A stretch of DNA of 64,000 nt from Jiangella anatolica. Its GTDB lineage: Bacteria; Actinomycetota; Actinomycetes; Jiangellales; Jiangellaceae. Shown here in pieces: positions 54,743 to 63,918 of the stretch. The stretch is taken from contig NZ_POTW01000008.1 in the NCBI RefSeq assembly GCF_003236295.1, positions 1-64,000 of the forward strand. The letters run 5' to 3'. The stretch's first letter is position 1, and each line of letters starts with the position of its first letter. The position numbers and the translations under genes were made by a program. The notes under the pieces are model-generated. The model ran no database searches and was not told the DNA's origin. It saw only the letters and a list, made by a program, of their open reading frames with translations.

Positions 54743-55159
54743 ATGGTGTACCACGACGACGACGTCCCCGACGAGATCGTCGAGCCGCTGCGCGAGATCT
54801 GCATGGGCCTGCCCGACGCGTACGAGGAGCTGGCCTGGGTCGGGACGCGGTGGCGGGTGCGCGGGCGTACGTTCGCGCACGTCCTCACCGTCGATCCCGA
54901 CCACCACGCCGCCTACACCCGCGCCGCCGGCGGCGTCGACCAGCCGGTGCCGCTGCTCACGTTCCGCGCGCCGCCGGAGGAGCTGGCCGCGCTGGTCGCC
55001 GCCGGCCCGCCGTACTTCCGCGGCAGCTGGGGCCGCGACGTCGTCGTGCTGGTGCTGCCCGACGAGATCGACTGGGCCGAGATCGCCGAGCTGATGACCG
55101 AGAGCTACTGCCTGCTGGCGCCGAAGAAACTGGTGGCGCGGGTCCGCGATCCCTCGTGA
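54743..55159 (+). CDS. MmcQ/YjbR family (DUF419) protein
   Basis: A 138-residue protein of the MmcQ/YjbR fold: IVEPLREICMGLPDAYEELAWVGTRWRVRGRTFAHVL, later LLTFRAPPEELAALVAAGPPYFRG and WAEIAELMTESYCLLAPKKLVARV. Such proteins have a double-psi-like fold and a DNA-binding label of uncertain value. TAGCCT (54731-54736) ends 6 nt before the ATG, so it is likely leaderless and separate from the kinase gene, though it follows it by only 9 bp. The SDR gene comes next. Confidence 0.87.
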   Translation: MVYHDDDVPDEIVEPLREICMGLPDAYEELAWVGTRWRVRGRTFAHVLTVDPDHHAAYTRAAGGVDQPVPLLTFRAPPEELAALVAAGPPYFRGSWGRDVVVLVLPDEIDWAEIAELMTESYCLLAPKKLVARVRDPS

Positions 55160-55169
55160 GGATGGCGGC

Positions 55170-55970
55170 ATGACGAATCCCCACCACGTCGCCGTCGTCA
55201 CCGGAGCCAACGCGGGCATCGGCGCCGCCACCGCGGTCGCCCTCGGCCGGCGCGGGGTGGACGTGCTCGTGGCGTTCTTCCGCCCGGGCGACGCCGACGG
55301 ACAGGAGGACGCGTACAACGCGGCCCGCCGCGGCGACGGCACGGACGTCGTGGCCGCGATCGAGGCGTCCGGCGCCCGCGCGCACGCCGTCGAGGCCGAC
55401 CTCACCGACCCGGAAGCGCCGGAACGGCTGTTCGACGAGGCCGAGCGGCATCTCGGCCCGGTCGACATCCTCGTCAACAACGCCAGCGGCTGGGTCCAGG
55501 ACACCTTCACCCCGGCCTCGGCCGACCGGTTCGGCCGGCCGATGACGCAGGTCACCGAGGCCACGTTCCGGCAGCAGTTCGGCGTCGACGCGATGGCGCC
55601 GGCGCTGCTCATCGCGGAGTTCGCCCGCCGCCACGTCGCCCGCGGCGGCGACTGGGGCCGCATCGTCGGGCTGACGTCGGGCGGCCAGCACGGCTTCCCC
55701 GAGGAGGTGTCCTACGGCGCGGCCAAGGCGGCCCAGGAGAACTACACGATGTCCGCGTCGGTCGAGCTGGCGGCCTACGGCGTCACCGCCAACATCGTCT
55801 ACCCGCCGGTCACCGACACGGGCTGGGTCACCGACGAGGTCCGCGCCGCCGTCGCCGCCAGCCGCGAACTCACCCACGTCGCCACCCCCGAGGAGGTCGC
55901 CGAGGTGATCGCGTGGGTCGTCTCCGACGAGGCGAAGCTGCTCACGGGCAGCGTCGTGCGGCTGCGATGA
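55170..55970 (+). CDS. Short-chain dehydrogenase/reductase
   Basis: A 266-residue SDR. The cofactor loop is VVTGANAGIGAATAVALGRRG (TGxxxGIG), followed by LVNNASG (NNA), a catalytic Ser in LTSGGQ, and the Tyr-x-x-x-Lys in SYGAAKAAQENYT. The Asp/Arg pattern after the second strand (VAFFRPGDADG) suggests NADP(H). Substrate unknown; resembles 3-oxoacyl-ACP reductase-like members. It sits 10 bp after the MmcQ gene and converges on the siderophore-interacting protein with a 3-bp gap. Confidence 0.9.
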   Translation: MTNPHHVAVVTGANAGIGAATAVALGRRGVDVLVAFFRPGDADGQEDAYNAARRGDGTDVVAAIEASGARAHAVEADLTDPEAPERLFDEAERHLGPVDILVNNASGWVQDTFTPASADRFGRPMTQVTEATFRQQFGVDAMAPALLIAEFARRHVARGGDWGRIVGLTSGGQHGFPEEVSYGAAKAAQENYTMSASVELAAYGVTANIVYPPVTDTGWVTDEVRAAVAASRELTHVATPEEVAEVIAWVVSDEAKLLTGSVVRLR

Positions 55971-55973
55971 CGC

Positions 55974-56927
55974 TCAGTTCTCCGAGCGGCCGGCCCGCCA
56001 ATAGCCCATGAACGAGACCGCGCCCTTGTCGATGCCGCGCTCGCGGACCAGGTGCCGGCGGATGGTCTTGACGGCGCCGGCCTCGCCCGCGATCCACGCG
56101 TAGGCGCTGCTGCCGGCCGCCGCGGCGACCTCCCACAGCACCTCGAGGTCGATGTCGACGGTGTCGACGGCGCTGGCGTCCAGCTCGGCGGCCCGGGCGC
56201 CGCGGCCGAACTCGGCCGCGCACACCGCGTCGACCAGCAGTTCGCCGTTGGCCGTCACGGTGCCGTCCGGGCGGCGGCGGGACAGCCAGGTGATCTCGGC
56301 CTGGTCCGGCGCCAGCATCGGCAGCGCGTCGCGGTTGTCGGGGACCTCCAGGAACACCTGGATCCGTGCGCCGGGATCGAGCGTGCCCCTCAGCCGCTCG
56401 AGGATTCCGCACACGGCCGGGACCGCGGTCTCGTCGCCGGCGATCAGCACGTCGCGGACGTCGATCGGCGGGCTCCACTCGTGGCCCTGGCAGTCCGCGC
56501 CGTAGAGCCGGTTCGGCCCGATCAGCGCGACCTCCTGGCCGATCGTCGCGCGGACCGCCCACGCCGAGGCCGGGCCGGCGTCGCCGTGCAGGGCGAAGTC
56601 GACGTCCACCTCGCGCTGCGCCGGCCGGACCGCGCGGATCGTGTAGGTGCGCAGCGTGCCGCGCACGTCCGGGTCCATCGCCCGGTACCGCGCGAACCAG
56701 TCGCCGTCGCCGGCGTCGGGCAGACCGTGCCCGGGCCGCGGCAGGTAGAGCTTGATGCGCTGATCAGGGCCGTCGTGACCGAACTCGTCGAGGTCGCCGC
56801 CGGTGAACGTGATGCGCAGGAAGGACGGCGTGAGCTGCTGGACGCGCGCCACGGTCACCCGGAACGGGCGCCAGGCCGGCACGTCGGCGGCGCGCCGGAC
56901 GGCACGCTCGGTGGTCGCGGTGGTCAT
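55974..56927 (-). CDS. Siderophore-interacting protein (FAD-dependent ferric reductase)
   Basis: A 317-residue SIP-family flavoenzyme releasing iron from ferric siderophores with NAD(P)H. N-terminal FAD-binding domain: FRVTVARVQQLTPSFLRITFTGGDL, RTYTIRAVRPAQREVDVDFALHGDAGPASAWA; C-terminal NAD domain with VLIAGDETAVPAVCGILERL and YAWIAGEAGAVKTIRRHLVRERGIDKGAVSFMGYWRAG, the SIP signature. A strong iron box lies 33 bp upstream, so expression should rise when the IdeR/DmdR repressor loses iron. No siderophore biosynthesis genes are in view. Confidence 0.93.
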   Translation of the reverse strand: MTTATTERAVRRAADVPAWRPFRVTVARVQQLTPSFLRITFTGGDLDEFGHDGPDQRIKLYLPRPGHGLPDAGDGDWFARYRAMDPDVRGTLRTYTIRAVRPAQREVDVDFALHGDAGPASAWAVRATIGQEVALIGPNRLYGADCQGHEWSPPIDVRDVLIAGDETAVPAVCGILERLRGTLDPGARIQVFLEVPDNRDALPMLAPDQAEITWLSRRRPDGTVTANGELLVDAVCAAEFGRGARAAELDASAVDTVDIDLEVLWEVAAAAGSSAYAWIAGEAGAVKTIRRHLVRERGIDKGAVSFMGYWRAGRSEN

Positions 56928-56949
56928 CGAGTCCCCGTGTGAAGAATGC

Positions 56950-56978
56950 TTAGCCTTACTTAGGGGAGGCTAACCGAT
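56950..56978. promoter_or_regulatory. Iron box (IdeR/DmdR-type) upstream of the siderophore-interacting protein
   Basis: TTAGGGGAGGCTAACCGAT (56960-56978) matches the consensus TTAGGTTAGGCTAACCTAA at 16 of 19 positions. An overlapping repeat TTAGCCT-N10-AGGCTAA occupies 56950-56973. It lies 33 bp before the minus-strand ATG. DtxR-family proteins bind this sequence with Fe2+ to repress iron-uptake genes. Confidence 0.75.
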
Positions 56979-57031
56979 GGGTTCCTTGATCGCACCCCCG
57001 ACCCCGCGATCAGTCTCGTTACCCTGAGTCG

Positions 57032-57778
57032 GTGCTGACGTCCGCGCTCGTGGAGCTGCCCGATTACGCCACGCTCGTCGAGCGCAGTGGCGGCCACCCG
57101 TTCGCCCGCTGGCACCACTCGCCGGCGGACTTCGAGCGGGCCTGGGCGTTCGGCGACGCGACCGGCTGGACGGTGACGGGTCGGTACGGGCCCGTGCTGG
57201 TGGCGCTCGGCGCCGGCGCCGACGCGGGCCGGCTGGTGACGCTGGCGCTGTCCGGCCTGCCGTCGGTGGCACGCGTCGTCATGACGGCGGCCGCGCTGCC
57301 GCACGTCGAGGCGCCGCTCGGCGACGGGGACGACTGGGACTGGTTCTGGACGACGTCGGCGCCGCCGCCGCGGCCGGGCGAGGCCGCCGTCGCCGCGCTG
57401 GGGCTGTCGGACCACGAAGAGCTGGCCGCCCTGCTCCACGCGTCCTCGCCGCGGACGTCGGCCCAGGCCGATGACCCGACGGTGCGGACGTGGCTCGGCC
57501 TGCGCGACCCGTCCGGCGCACTCGTGGCGTGCGCCGCGGAGCACGAGCAGGCGCCGGGCGTCCGCCACCTGCGGGCGATCGCCACCCACCCCTCCCACCG
57601 CGGCCGTGGCTACGGCGCCGACGTCACGGCCGCCGCCACGCGCGCCGGACTGGCGAGCGCCGGCGCGCACGCCGTCACCCTCGGCATGTACGCCGACAAC
57701 CACGTCGCCCGCCGCCTCTACGAGCGTCTCGGCTTCACCGTCGGCCAGGCGTTCGCCACCCGCGCCGTCGCCCGCTGA
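57032..57778 (+). CDS. GNAT-family N-acetyltransferase
   Basis: A 248-residue protein with a C-terminal GNAT domain (~160-240): acetyl-CoA loop VRHLRAIATHPSHRGRGYGADVTAAATRAGLASAGAHAVTLGMYADNHVARRLYERLGF. The N-terminal ~150 residues are a less conserved GNAT-like or accessory region with HPFARWHHSPADF and a WDWFW run. Substrate unknown. TACCCT (57020-57025) ends 6 nt before the GTG, so the transcript is likely leaderless. It is divergent from the siderophore-interacting protein. Confidence 0.87.
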   Translation: MLTSALVELPDYATLVERSGGHPFARWHHSPADFERAWAFGDATGWTVTGRYGPVLVALGAGADAGRLVTLALSGLPSVARVVMTAAALPHVEAPLGDGDDWDWFWTTSAPPPRPGEAAVAALGLSDHEELAALLHASSPRTSAQADDPTVRTWLGLRDPSGALVACAAEHEQAPGVRHLRAIATHPSHRGRGYGADVTAAATRAGLASAGAHAVTLGMYADNHVARRLYERLGFTVGQAFATRAVAR

Positions 57779-57838
57779 CCCGCGACTGGTCATCGGACGG
57801 TCACGTCCGGTTCGCCCGGCGACCCTAGCGTCGCCGGC

Positions 57839-58720
57839 ATGAGGACCCGTGCGCTCCCGATCGCGCGCCGCACCATCGCCGCCGTCGCCGTCCTGGCCGC
57901 GACCGCCGCCACCACGTCCGCGCAGGCCGGCCCGCTGGACCGGCGCATCACGCCGACCGCCGTCGTGCCGCGGCCGATCGTCGTCGACGTCGCGCCGGCC
58001 GAGCTGACGTACTCCCGGCAGGCCCGATCAGAGTGGCAGTTGACGCAGTTCGACCGCGCTGGGAACGCGATCCTGGCCACCCACGTGCCGAGCGGCATCT
58101 CGCTCGCGATCGACTACGACGACCCCGCCGACGACCGGCACGCCGCCGGCATCGCACCCGACACCGGATGCGGCCCGATGGAGGGCCGGTTCTGGGGCTC
58201 GACGACGCCGCTGCTCTACCCGATCCTCGAGCCGGACACCCACGTCATCGAGGACGTGACGATCGCGATGGACGGCGCCGAGATCCGGGTGCGGATGGCC
58301 GGCGGCGCCTACGACCTGGTCGAGCCGGGCGCCGGCGCCGAGCCGCTGTACATGGACGCGACCTTCACCGTCGAGGACGGCCGGCTGCGGGCGCACACGA
58401 CCGGCCTGCACTACGTCCTGCCGTCCAAGGACCCGGCGACGACCGTCGGCCTGACGCTGGCCGATGGCTCGAGGGTCACCCGTACGTTCACGATGGCCAG
58501 CCCGACCGGCCGCGAGTACGTCGACGACGTCCGCCGGGTCGACGTGTCCGACGGCCGCTACGGCGACTTCTCCTGGACGACTGATATCCAGCGGCTGCAG
58601 TTCGACCTCAACACGAACCCGCTGCTGGACGTGTTCGAGATCGACGCCGACCACACGCTGAAGGACCGCGGCCAGCGCGTCGTGACCAACGACTTCACGT
58701 TCGCGCCGGCCTGCGGCTGA
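57839..58720 (+). CDS. Secreted hypothetical protein
   Basis: A 293-residue protein I do not recognise. A signal peptide (RRTIAAVAVLAATAATTSAQA) is followed by a mature part poor in Lys with short beta-rich segments: WQLTQFDRAGNAILATHVPSG, a cysteine in DTGCGPMEGRFWGSTTPLLYPI, VTIAMDGAEIRVRMAGG, and a final ...FTFAPACG with a second Cys likely disulfide-bonded to the first. No catalytic motif. TAGCGT (57826-57831) ends 7 nt before the ATG. It converges on galM with a 3-bp gap. Confidence 0.7.
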   Translation: MRTRALPIARRTIAAVAVLAATAATTSAQAGPLDRRITPTAVVPRPIVVDVAPAELTYSRQARSEWQLTQFDRAGNAILATHVPSGISLAIDYDDPADDRHAAGIAPDTGCGPMEGRFWGSTTPLLYPILEPDTHVIEDVTIAMDGAEIRVRMAGGAYDLVEPGAGAEPLYMDATFTVEDGRLRAHTTGLHYVLPSKDPATTVGLTLADGSRVTRTFTMASPTGREYVDDVRRVDVSDGRYGDFSWTTDIQRLQFDLNTNPLLDVFEIDADHTLKDRGQRVVTNDFTFAPACG

Positions 58721-58723
58721 TCG

Positions 58724-59631
58724 TCAGAGCGCCGCGATCGTCCAGGTGGTCGCGTGCTGCTGGCCGGGCGCCAGCACGATCAGGTCGGTGCCGGAGTTGA
58801 ACGCGTCGGGCGGGCAGGTCATCGGCTCGACCGCGAGGCCGATGCGGTGACCGGGCTCGCCGGGCCGGTCGGCGGTGTGGATCTGCACCCACGGGCACTC
58901 CGCGGCCGTCCACGAGCAGACGACGCCGCCGCCGTCGGCCGCGCGCACGTTCACCCGCGCGACGCCGTCGTCGCCGGCCGTCAGCGCGGTGAAGGCGTGG
59001 TCGATGAAGATGTCGCCCAGCGGCCGCGGGGTGCGGAAGTCGAACCCGGCCGACTCGACCTTGTCGACCGACACCGGCAGCAGCCGGTCGTCGGTGACCT
59101 CGAGGTACTCCGCGGCGGGCAGCTCCAGCGACCAGTCGTCGACCCGGCCGGCGCCGGCGACGAGGTACGGGTGCGGCGCGGTGCCGTAGGGCGCGGGCGC
59201 GTCGCCGGTGTTCGTGGCCGCGACGGTCCAGTGCAGGCCGGCGTCGTCGAGCTCGTAGCGCACCCGCAGGTCCAGCGCGTGCGGGTAGCCGCTGAACGGC
59301 ACCAGCGAATGAACGAGCTCGACGGTGGAGTCCGACTGCGCCGCGACCTCCCAGCGGACCCAGGCGACCAGGCCGTGCAGCGCGTTGCCGCGGGCCGGCT
59401 CGGTGAGCGGCAGCTGCCACTCCTGGCCGCCGAACGTGTAGCGGCCGTCGGCGATCCGGTTCGGCCACGGGGCCAGCACCGCGCCGCGGAAGTTGGGCCG
59501 GATCTCGTCGGCGTCGAAGCCGGCCACCAGCGGCCGGCCGTCGTGGCGCAGCTCGCGCAGGGTGGCGCCGACCTCGGTGACGACGGCGGTGTAGCGGCCG
59601 TGCGACAGCTCGACCTGGAATCCGCTGGGGA

Positions 59632-59635
<4 letters not shown>
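58724..59635 (-). CDS. galM: Aldose 1-epimerase family protein (GalM-like)
   Basis: A 303-residue mutarotase-like beta-sandwich interconverting sugar anomers, the last gene of the gal operon. GATLRELRHDGRPLVAGFD and AVLAPWPNRIADGRYTF lie at the N-terminus; HGL, YGTAPHPYL and FTLTAGDD... carry the general acid/base histidine region; WTAAECPWVQIHTADRPG and a final EPMTCPPDAFNSG follow, as in galactose mutarotases of actinobacteria. The GTG overlaps the galK stop by 4 nt (GTGA), so it is co-translated with galK. Confidence 0.9.
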
Positions 59636-60725
<1,090 letters not shown>

Positions 60726-60747
<22 letters not shown>

Positions 60748-61682
60748 GCGTCCTCCACGATCGTCTCCAGGGCGTGCTCCGGCCGCCAACCGAGGTCGGC
60801 GGCGATCCGCTCCGCCGACGCGACCAGCACCGGCGGGTCACCGGGCCGGCGCTCCCTGTCGCGGGTGGGCACCGGGTGGCCGGTGACCCGCCGTACGGCC
60901 TCGACCACCTCGCGAACCGAGTAGCCGGTCCCCGAGCCCAGGTTGTACACGCGGTGCTCGCCCGCCGCCTCGGCCGACCCGGTCCAGTCCAGCGCCAGCA
61001 GATGCGCCCGGCCGAGATCCTCGACGTGCAGGTAGTCGCGGACGGCGGTCCCGTCGGGCGTCGGGTAGTCGCTGCCGAACACGTCGACCGCGTCGCGGCG
61101 GCCGGCCGGCACCATCAGCACGTTGGGGATCAGGTGCGTCTCCGGGTCATGCCGCTCGCCGTGCCGGCCCAGCGCCCCGCCGACGTTGAAATAGCGCAGG
61201 CTGACCGCGGCCAGCCCGTGCGCCCGCGCCTCGCCGGCCAGCATGTGGTCGACGGCGAGCTTGCTCTGGCCGTACGGGTTGATCGGCACCGCCGGGGTGT
61301 CCTCGGTGATCGGGCTGACGCCGGGCTGGCCGTACGCCGCCGCCGTCGACGAGAACACCAGCCGCCGCACGCCGGCCGCGCGCATCGCGTCGAGCAGCCG
61401 CAGCGTGCCGACGACGTTGTTCCACCAGTACAGCTGCGGCTCGGCGACCGACTGCCCGACCAGCGACCGGGCGGCGAAGTGCAGGACCGCGTCGAAGCTG
61501 CCGTCCAGCACGTCGCCTGCGGCGTCGAGACCGGCGCGTACGAACCGGGCGCCGTCGGGCACCGCGTCGTCGTGCCCCGTCAGCAGGTCGTCGAGCACGA
61601 CCACCTCGTGGCCGGCCGCGACCAGCTGCGACCCCACCACCGAGCCGATGTACCCGGCGCCGCCGGTGACCAGCAGTTTCAT
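60726..61682 (-). CDS. galE: UDP-glucose 4-epimerase
   Basis: A 318-residue extended SDR enzyme interconverting UDP-galactose and UDP-glucose. The NAD loop is LLVTGGAGYIGSVVGS (TGGAGYIG), followed by FDAVLHFAARSLVGQSV, SSTAAAYGQP (catalytic Ser), INPYGQSKLAVDHML (Tyr-x-x-x-Lys) and VRDYLHVEDLGRAHLLAL. Length is normal. Its ATG overlaps the galT stop (ATGA), and its end overlaps galK. Confidence 0.94.
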
Positions 61683-62752
61683 CGGACCTCCCGCAGTCGC
61701 GCCGCGACGTCCTCGGGCAGCACGTCGGTGATGAACGCGCCCATGCCCGACTCCGAGCCGGCCAGGTACTTCAGCTTGTCCGCGGCCCGCTTGACCGAGA
61801 ACACCTGCAGGTGCAGGTAGCCGAGGTCGCGGTCGATGCGCACCGGCGCCTGGTGCCAGGCGGCGATGTAGGGCAGCGGCGCGTCGTAGAGCGCGTCGAA
61901 CCGGCGCAGCACGTCGAGGTAGAGCGCGACGAACTCGTCCCGCTCGGCGTCGTCGAGGTCGCCGATCCCGGCCAGCTGACGATGCGGATACAGGTGCACC
62001 TCGACCGGCCAGCGCGCCGCGGCCGGCACGAACGCCGTCCAGTGCTCGGTCTGTGCGACGACGCGGGTGCCCGCCGCGCGCTCCTCGGCGAGCACGTCGG
62101 CGAAGAGGTTGCGGCCCGTCCTCTGCTGATGCTCGTGCGCCGACCGCATCATCCGGGCCGTCCGCGGCGTGACGTATGGGTAGGCGTAGATCTGGCCGTG
62201 CGGGTGTGAGAGCGTCACGCCGATCTCCGCGCCGCGGTTCTCGAAGCAGAACACCTGCTCCACGCCGGGGACGGCGGACAGCTCGGCGGTGCGGTCGGCC
62301 CACGCCTCGACCACCAGCCGCGCGTGGTCCGGCGCCAGCGTCGCGAACGAGGCGGTGTGGTCGCTGCTGAACACCAGCACCTCGCAGCGGCCGATGCCGG
62401 GGCGGACGGGGACCAGCTCGGTGCCGGTCTCCGCCGTCGTGGCGTGCGTCGACAGGCTGGGGAAGCGGTTCTCGAACGCGACGACGTCGTAGGTCGCCGA
62501 CGGGATCTCCGTCGGGCGGTCCGGCGTCGACGGGCACAGCGGGCAGAGGTCGGCCGGCGGCAGGAAGGTGCGGGTCTGCCGGTGCCCGGCCATCGCCACC
62601 CACTCGGCCAGGATCGGGTCGTAGCGCAGCTGCGACGTCGTGCTCACCGGCGGCAGGTCCCGCGGGTCGTCGAGCCGATGGGCGGCGTCGTCGCGCCGGT
62701 CGAAGTAGATGATCTCGCGGCCGTCGGCCAGCCGCGCCGTCGTGCGTTTCAT
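61679..62752 (-). CDS. galT: Galactose-1-phosphate uridylyltransferase
   Basis: A 357-residue HIT-superfamily enzyme exchanging UMP between UDP-glucose and galactose-1-phosphate. A zinc/iron-site cysteine pair is in CPLCPSTPDRPTE, then VVAFENRFPSL, and the active-site H-x-H-x-Q in LSHPHGQIYAYPY, with WPVEVHLYPHRQ later. Its ATG overlaps the DeoR regulator's stop (ATGA), so the whole DeoR-galT-galE-galK-galM set is one translationally chained operon. Confidence 0.94.
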   Translation of the reverse strand: MKRTTARLADGREIIYFDRRDDAAHRLDDPRDLPPVSTTSQLRYDPILAEWVAMAGHRQTRTFLPPADLCPLCPSTPDRPTEIPSATYDVVAFENRFPSLSTHATTAETGTELVPVRPGIGRCEVLVFSSDHTASFATLAPDHARLVVEAWADRTAELSAVPGVEQVFCFENRGAEIGVTLSHPHGQIYAYPYVTPRTARMMRSAHEHQQRTGRNLFADVLAEERAAGTRVVAQTEHWTAFVPAAARWPVEVHLYPHRQLAGIGDLDDAERDEFVALYLDVLRRFDALYDAPLPYIAAWHQAPVRIDRDLGYLHLQVFSVKRAADKLKYLAGSESGMGAFITDVLPEDVAARLREVR

Positions 62753-63537
62753 TCCGTTCCGTTCGTCGGGGGAGCGATGACCAGCTCGCCGACCCGTTCG
62801 GCCAGCGTGTCGCGGGCGTCGCCGGGCAGGCCGGCGTCGGTGACCAGCATGTCGGCGTCGTCGAGGCGGGCGATGGTGCTGATGCCCACCGTCCCCCACT
62901 TCGTGTGGTCGGCGACGACGACCAGCCGGCGCCCGGCCGCGACCAGCGCGCGGTCGGTGTCGGCCTCGAGCAGGTTGGGGGTGGTGAACCCGGCCTCGGC
63001 GTCCACGCCGTGCACGCCCAGGAACACCACGTCGAGGTGCAGGTGCCGCAGCGACCCGACGGCGACCGGCCCGACCAGCGCGTCCGACGGCGTCCGCACC
63101 CCGCCCGTCAGCACGACGTCGAGGTCGGTGCGGTCGTCGTCGTAGAGCTCGTCGGCGATGCGGATCGAGTTCGTGACGACGGTGAGCCGCGGGATCGCGC
63201 GCAGCCGGCGGGCCAGCGTCCACGTCGTGGTGCCGGCGGACAGCCCGACCGCCGAACCGGGCCGGACGAGGTCGGCGGCGGCTTGCGCGATGGCCTCCTT
63301 CTCCGCCCGCTGGCGCAGCTGCTTGGCGCGGAACCCCGGCTCCTCGGTGCTGGCCGAGCGCTTCGACGTGGCTCCGCCGTGCACCTTGTCCAGCGTGCCG
63401 CGGGCGACGAGGGTGTCCAGGTCGCGGCGGATCGTCATGTCCGAGACGCCGAACCGGGCGGCCAGCTCGCTGACGGTGGCGGCGCCGCGGCGCTGGACCT
63501 CGTCCAGGATCAGCGCCTGCCGTTCCGCCGCCAGCAT
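62749..63537 (-). CDS. DeoR-family regulator of the gal operon
   Basis: A 262-residue sugar-phosphate-responsive repressor. The HTH (residues ~5-57) reads RQALILDEVQRRGAATVSELAARFGVSDMTIRRDLDTLVARG; then the hinge DKVHGGA, and a DeoR C-terminal (GlpR-like) domain with AVGLSAGTTTWTLARRL, VVTNSIRIADEL, DVVLTGG and VVVADHTKWG. It heads the gal operon and lies just downstream of three tandem 10-bp repeats overlapping its own promoter, so autoregulation by a galactose-phosphate is likely (inference). The start follows AGGGAG. Confidence 0.92.
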   Translation of the reverse strand: MLAAERQALILDEVQRRGAATVSELAARFGVSDMTIRRDLDTLVARGTLDKVHGGATSKRSASTEEPGFRAKQLRQRAEKEAIAQAAADLVRPGSAVGLSAGTTTWTLARRLRAIPRLTVVTNSIRIADELYDDDRTDLDVVLTGGVRTPSDALVGPVAVGSLRHLHLDVVFLGVHGVDAEAGFTTPNLLEADTDRALVAAGRRLVVVADHTKWGTVGISTIARLDDADMLVTDAGLPGDARDTLAERVGELVIAPPTNGTE

Positions 63538-63546
63538 GAGGCTCCC

Positions 63547-63597
63547 TGTTCGAGTCTGTTTGATTCTGTCGATTCATGGTACCGGATGTTCGAACAG
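63547..63597 (-). promoter_or_regulatory. Promoter and tandem operator repeats of the gal operon
   Basis: On the minus strand three tandem ~10-bp units follow each other: GAATCGACA (63567-63575), GAATCAAACA (63557-63566) and GACTCGAACA (63547-63556). Upstream, TGTTCGAACA (63587-63596) is a perfect palindrome, and CTGTTCGA (63546-63553) pairs with TCGAACAG (63590-63597). TACCAT (63576-63581 on the minus strand) is the likely -10 box, so the repeats cover the start of transcription. DeoR/GlpR proteins bind such helically phased direct repeats. Confidence 0.7.
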
Positions 63598-63639
63598 GAT
63601 CTTCACAGCCCTCTTAGAATCGGTCGCTACCGTGGGGCA

Positions 63640-63906
63640 ATGCAGTGGGGGCGCTTCCTCGTGGGCACGCTGGTGTGCGGTGCGCTCGTCGTGCTTGTCG
63701 TCCAGTTGGTGTCCTCGTGGTCGCCGGTCGACGACGCCGGCGGCGAGCCGGCCGACAGCGGGATCAGCGGGTCCGGCGCCTCCGGCTCGCCTGGGTCGTA
63801 CGGGCCGGTCGAGGGCGAGCAGTGCCCGGACGGCTGGCAGTGGATGTCGCCGTCGGACGCCGCCAACGCCCCCGGCGGCGTCATGGTCGAGTGCCCGGCC
63901 GGTTGA
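63640..63906 (+). CDS. Small single-span membrane or secreted protein
   Basis: An 88-residue protein of no known family. The N-terminus MQWGRFLVGTLVCGALVVLVVQLVSSW is a membrane anchor or signal peptide; the outside part is Gly/Ser/Pro rich and ends with a short segment with two cysteines (EQCPDGWQWMSPSDAANAPGG...ECPAG) likely forming a disulfide. TACCGT (63628-63633) ends 6 nt before the ATG. The next gene begins with a similar N-terminus, which suggests a tandem paralogue pair. Confidence 0.6.
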   Translation: MQWGRFLVGTLVCGALVVLVVQLVSSWSPVDDAGGEPADSGISGSGASGSPGSYGPVEGEQCPDGWQWMSPSDAANAPGGVMVECPAG

Positions 63907-63918
63907 TAGTCTTCGGCA

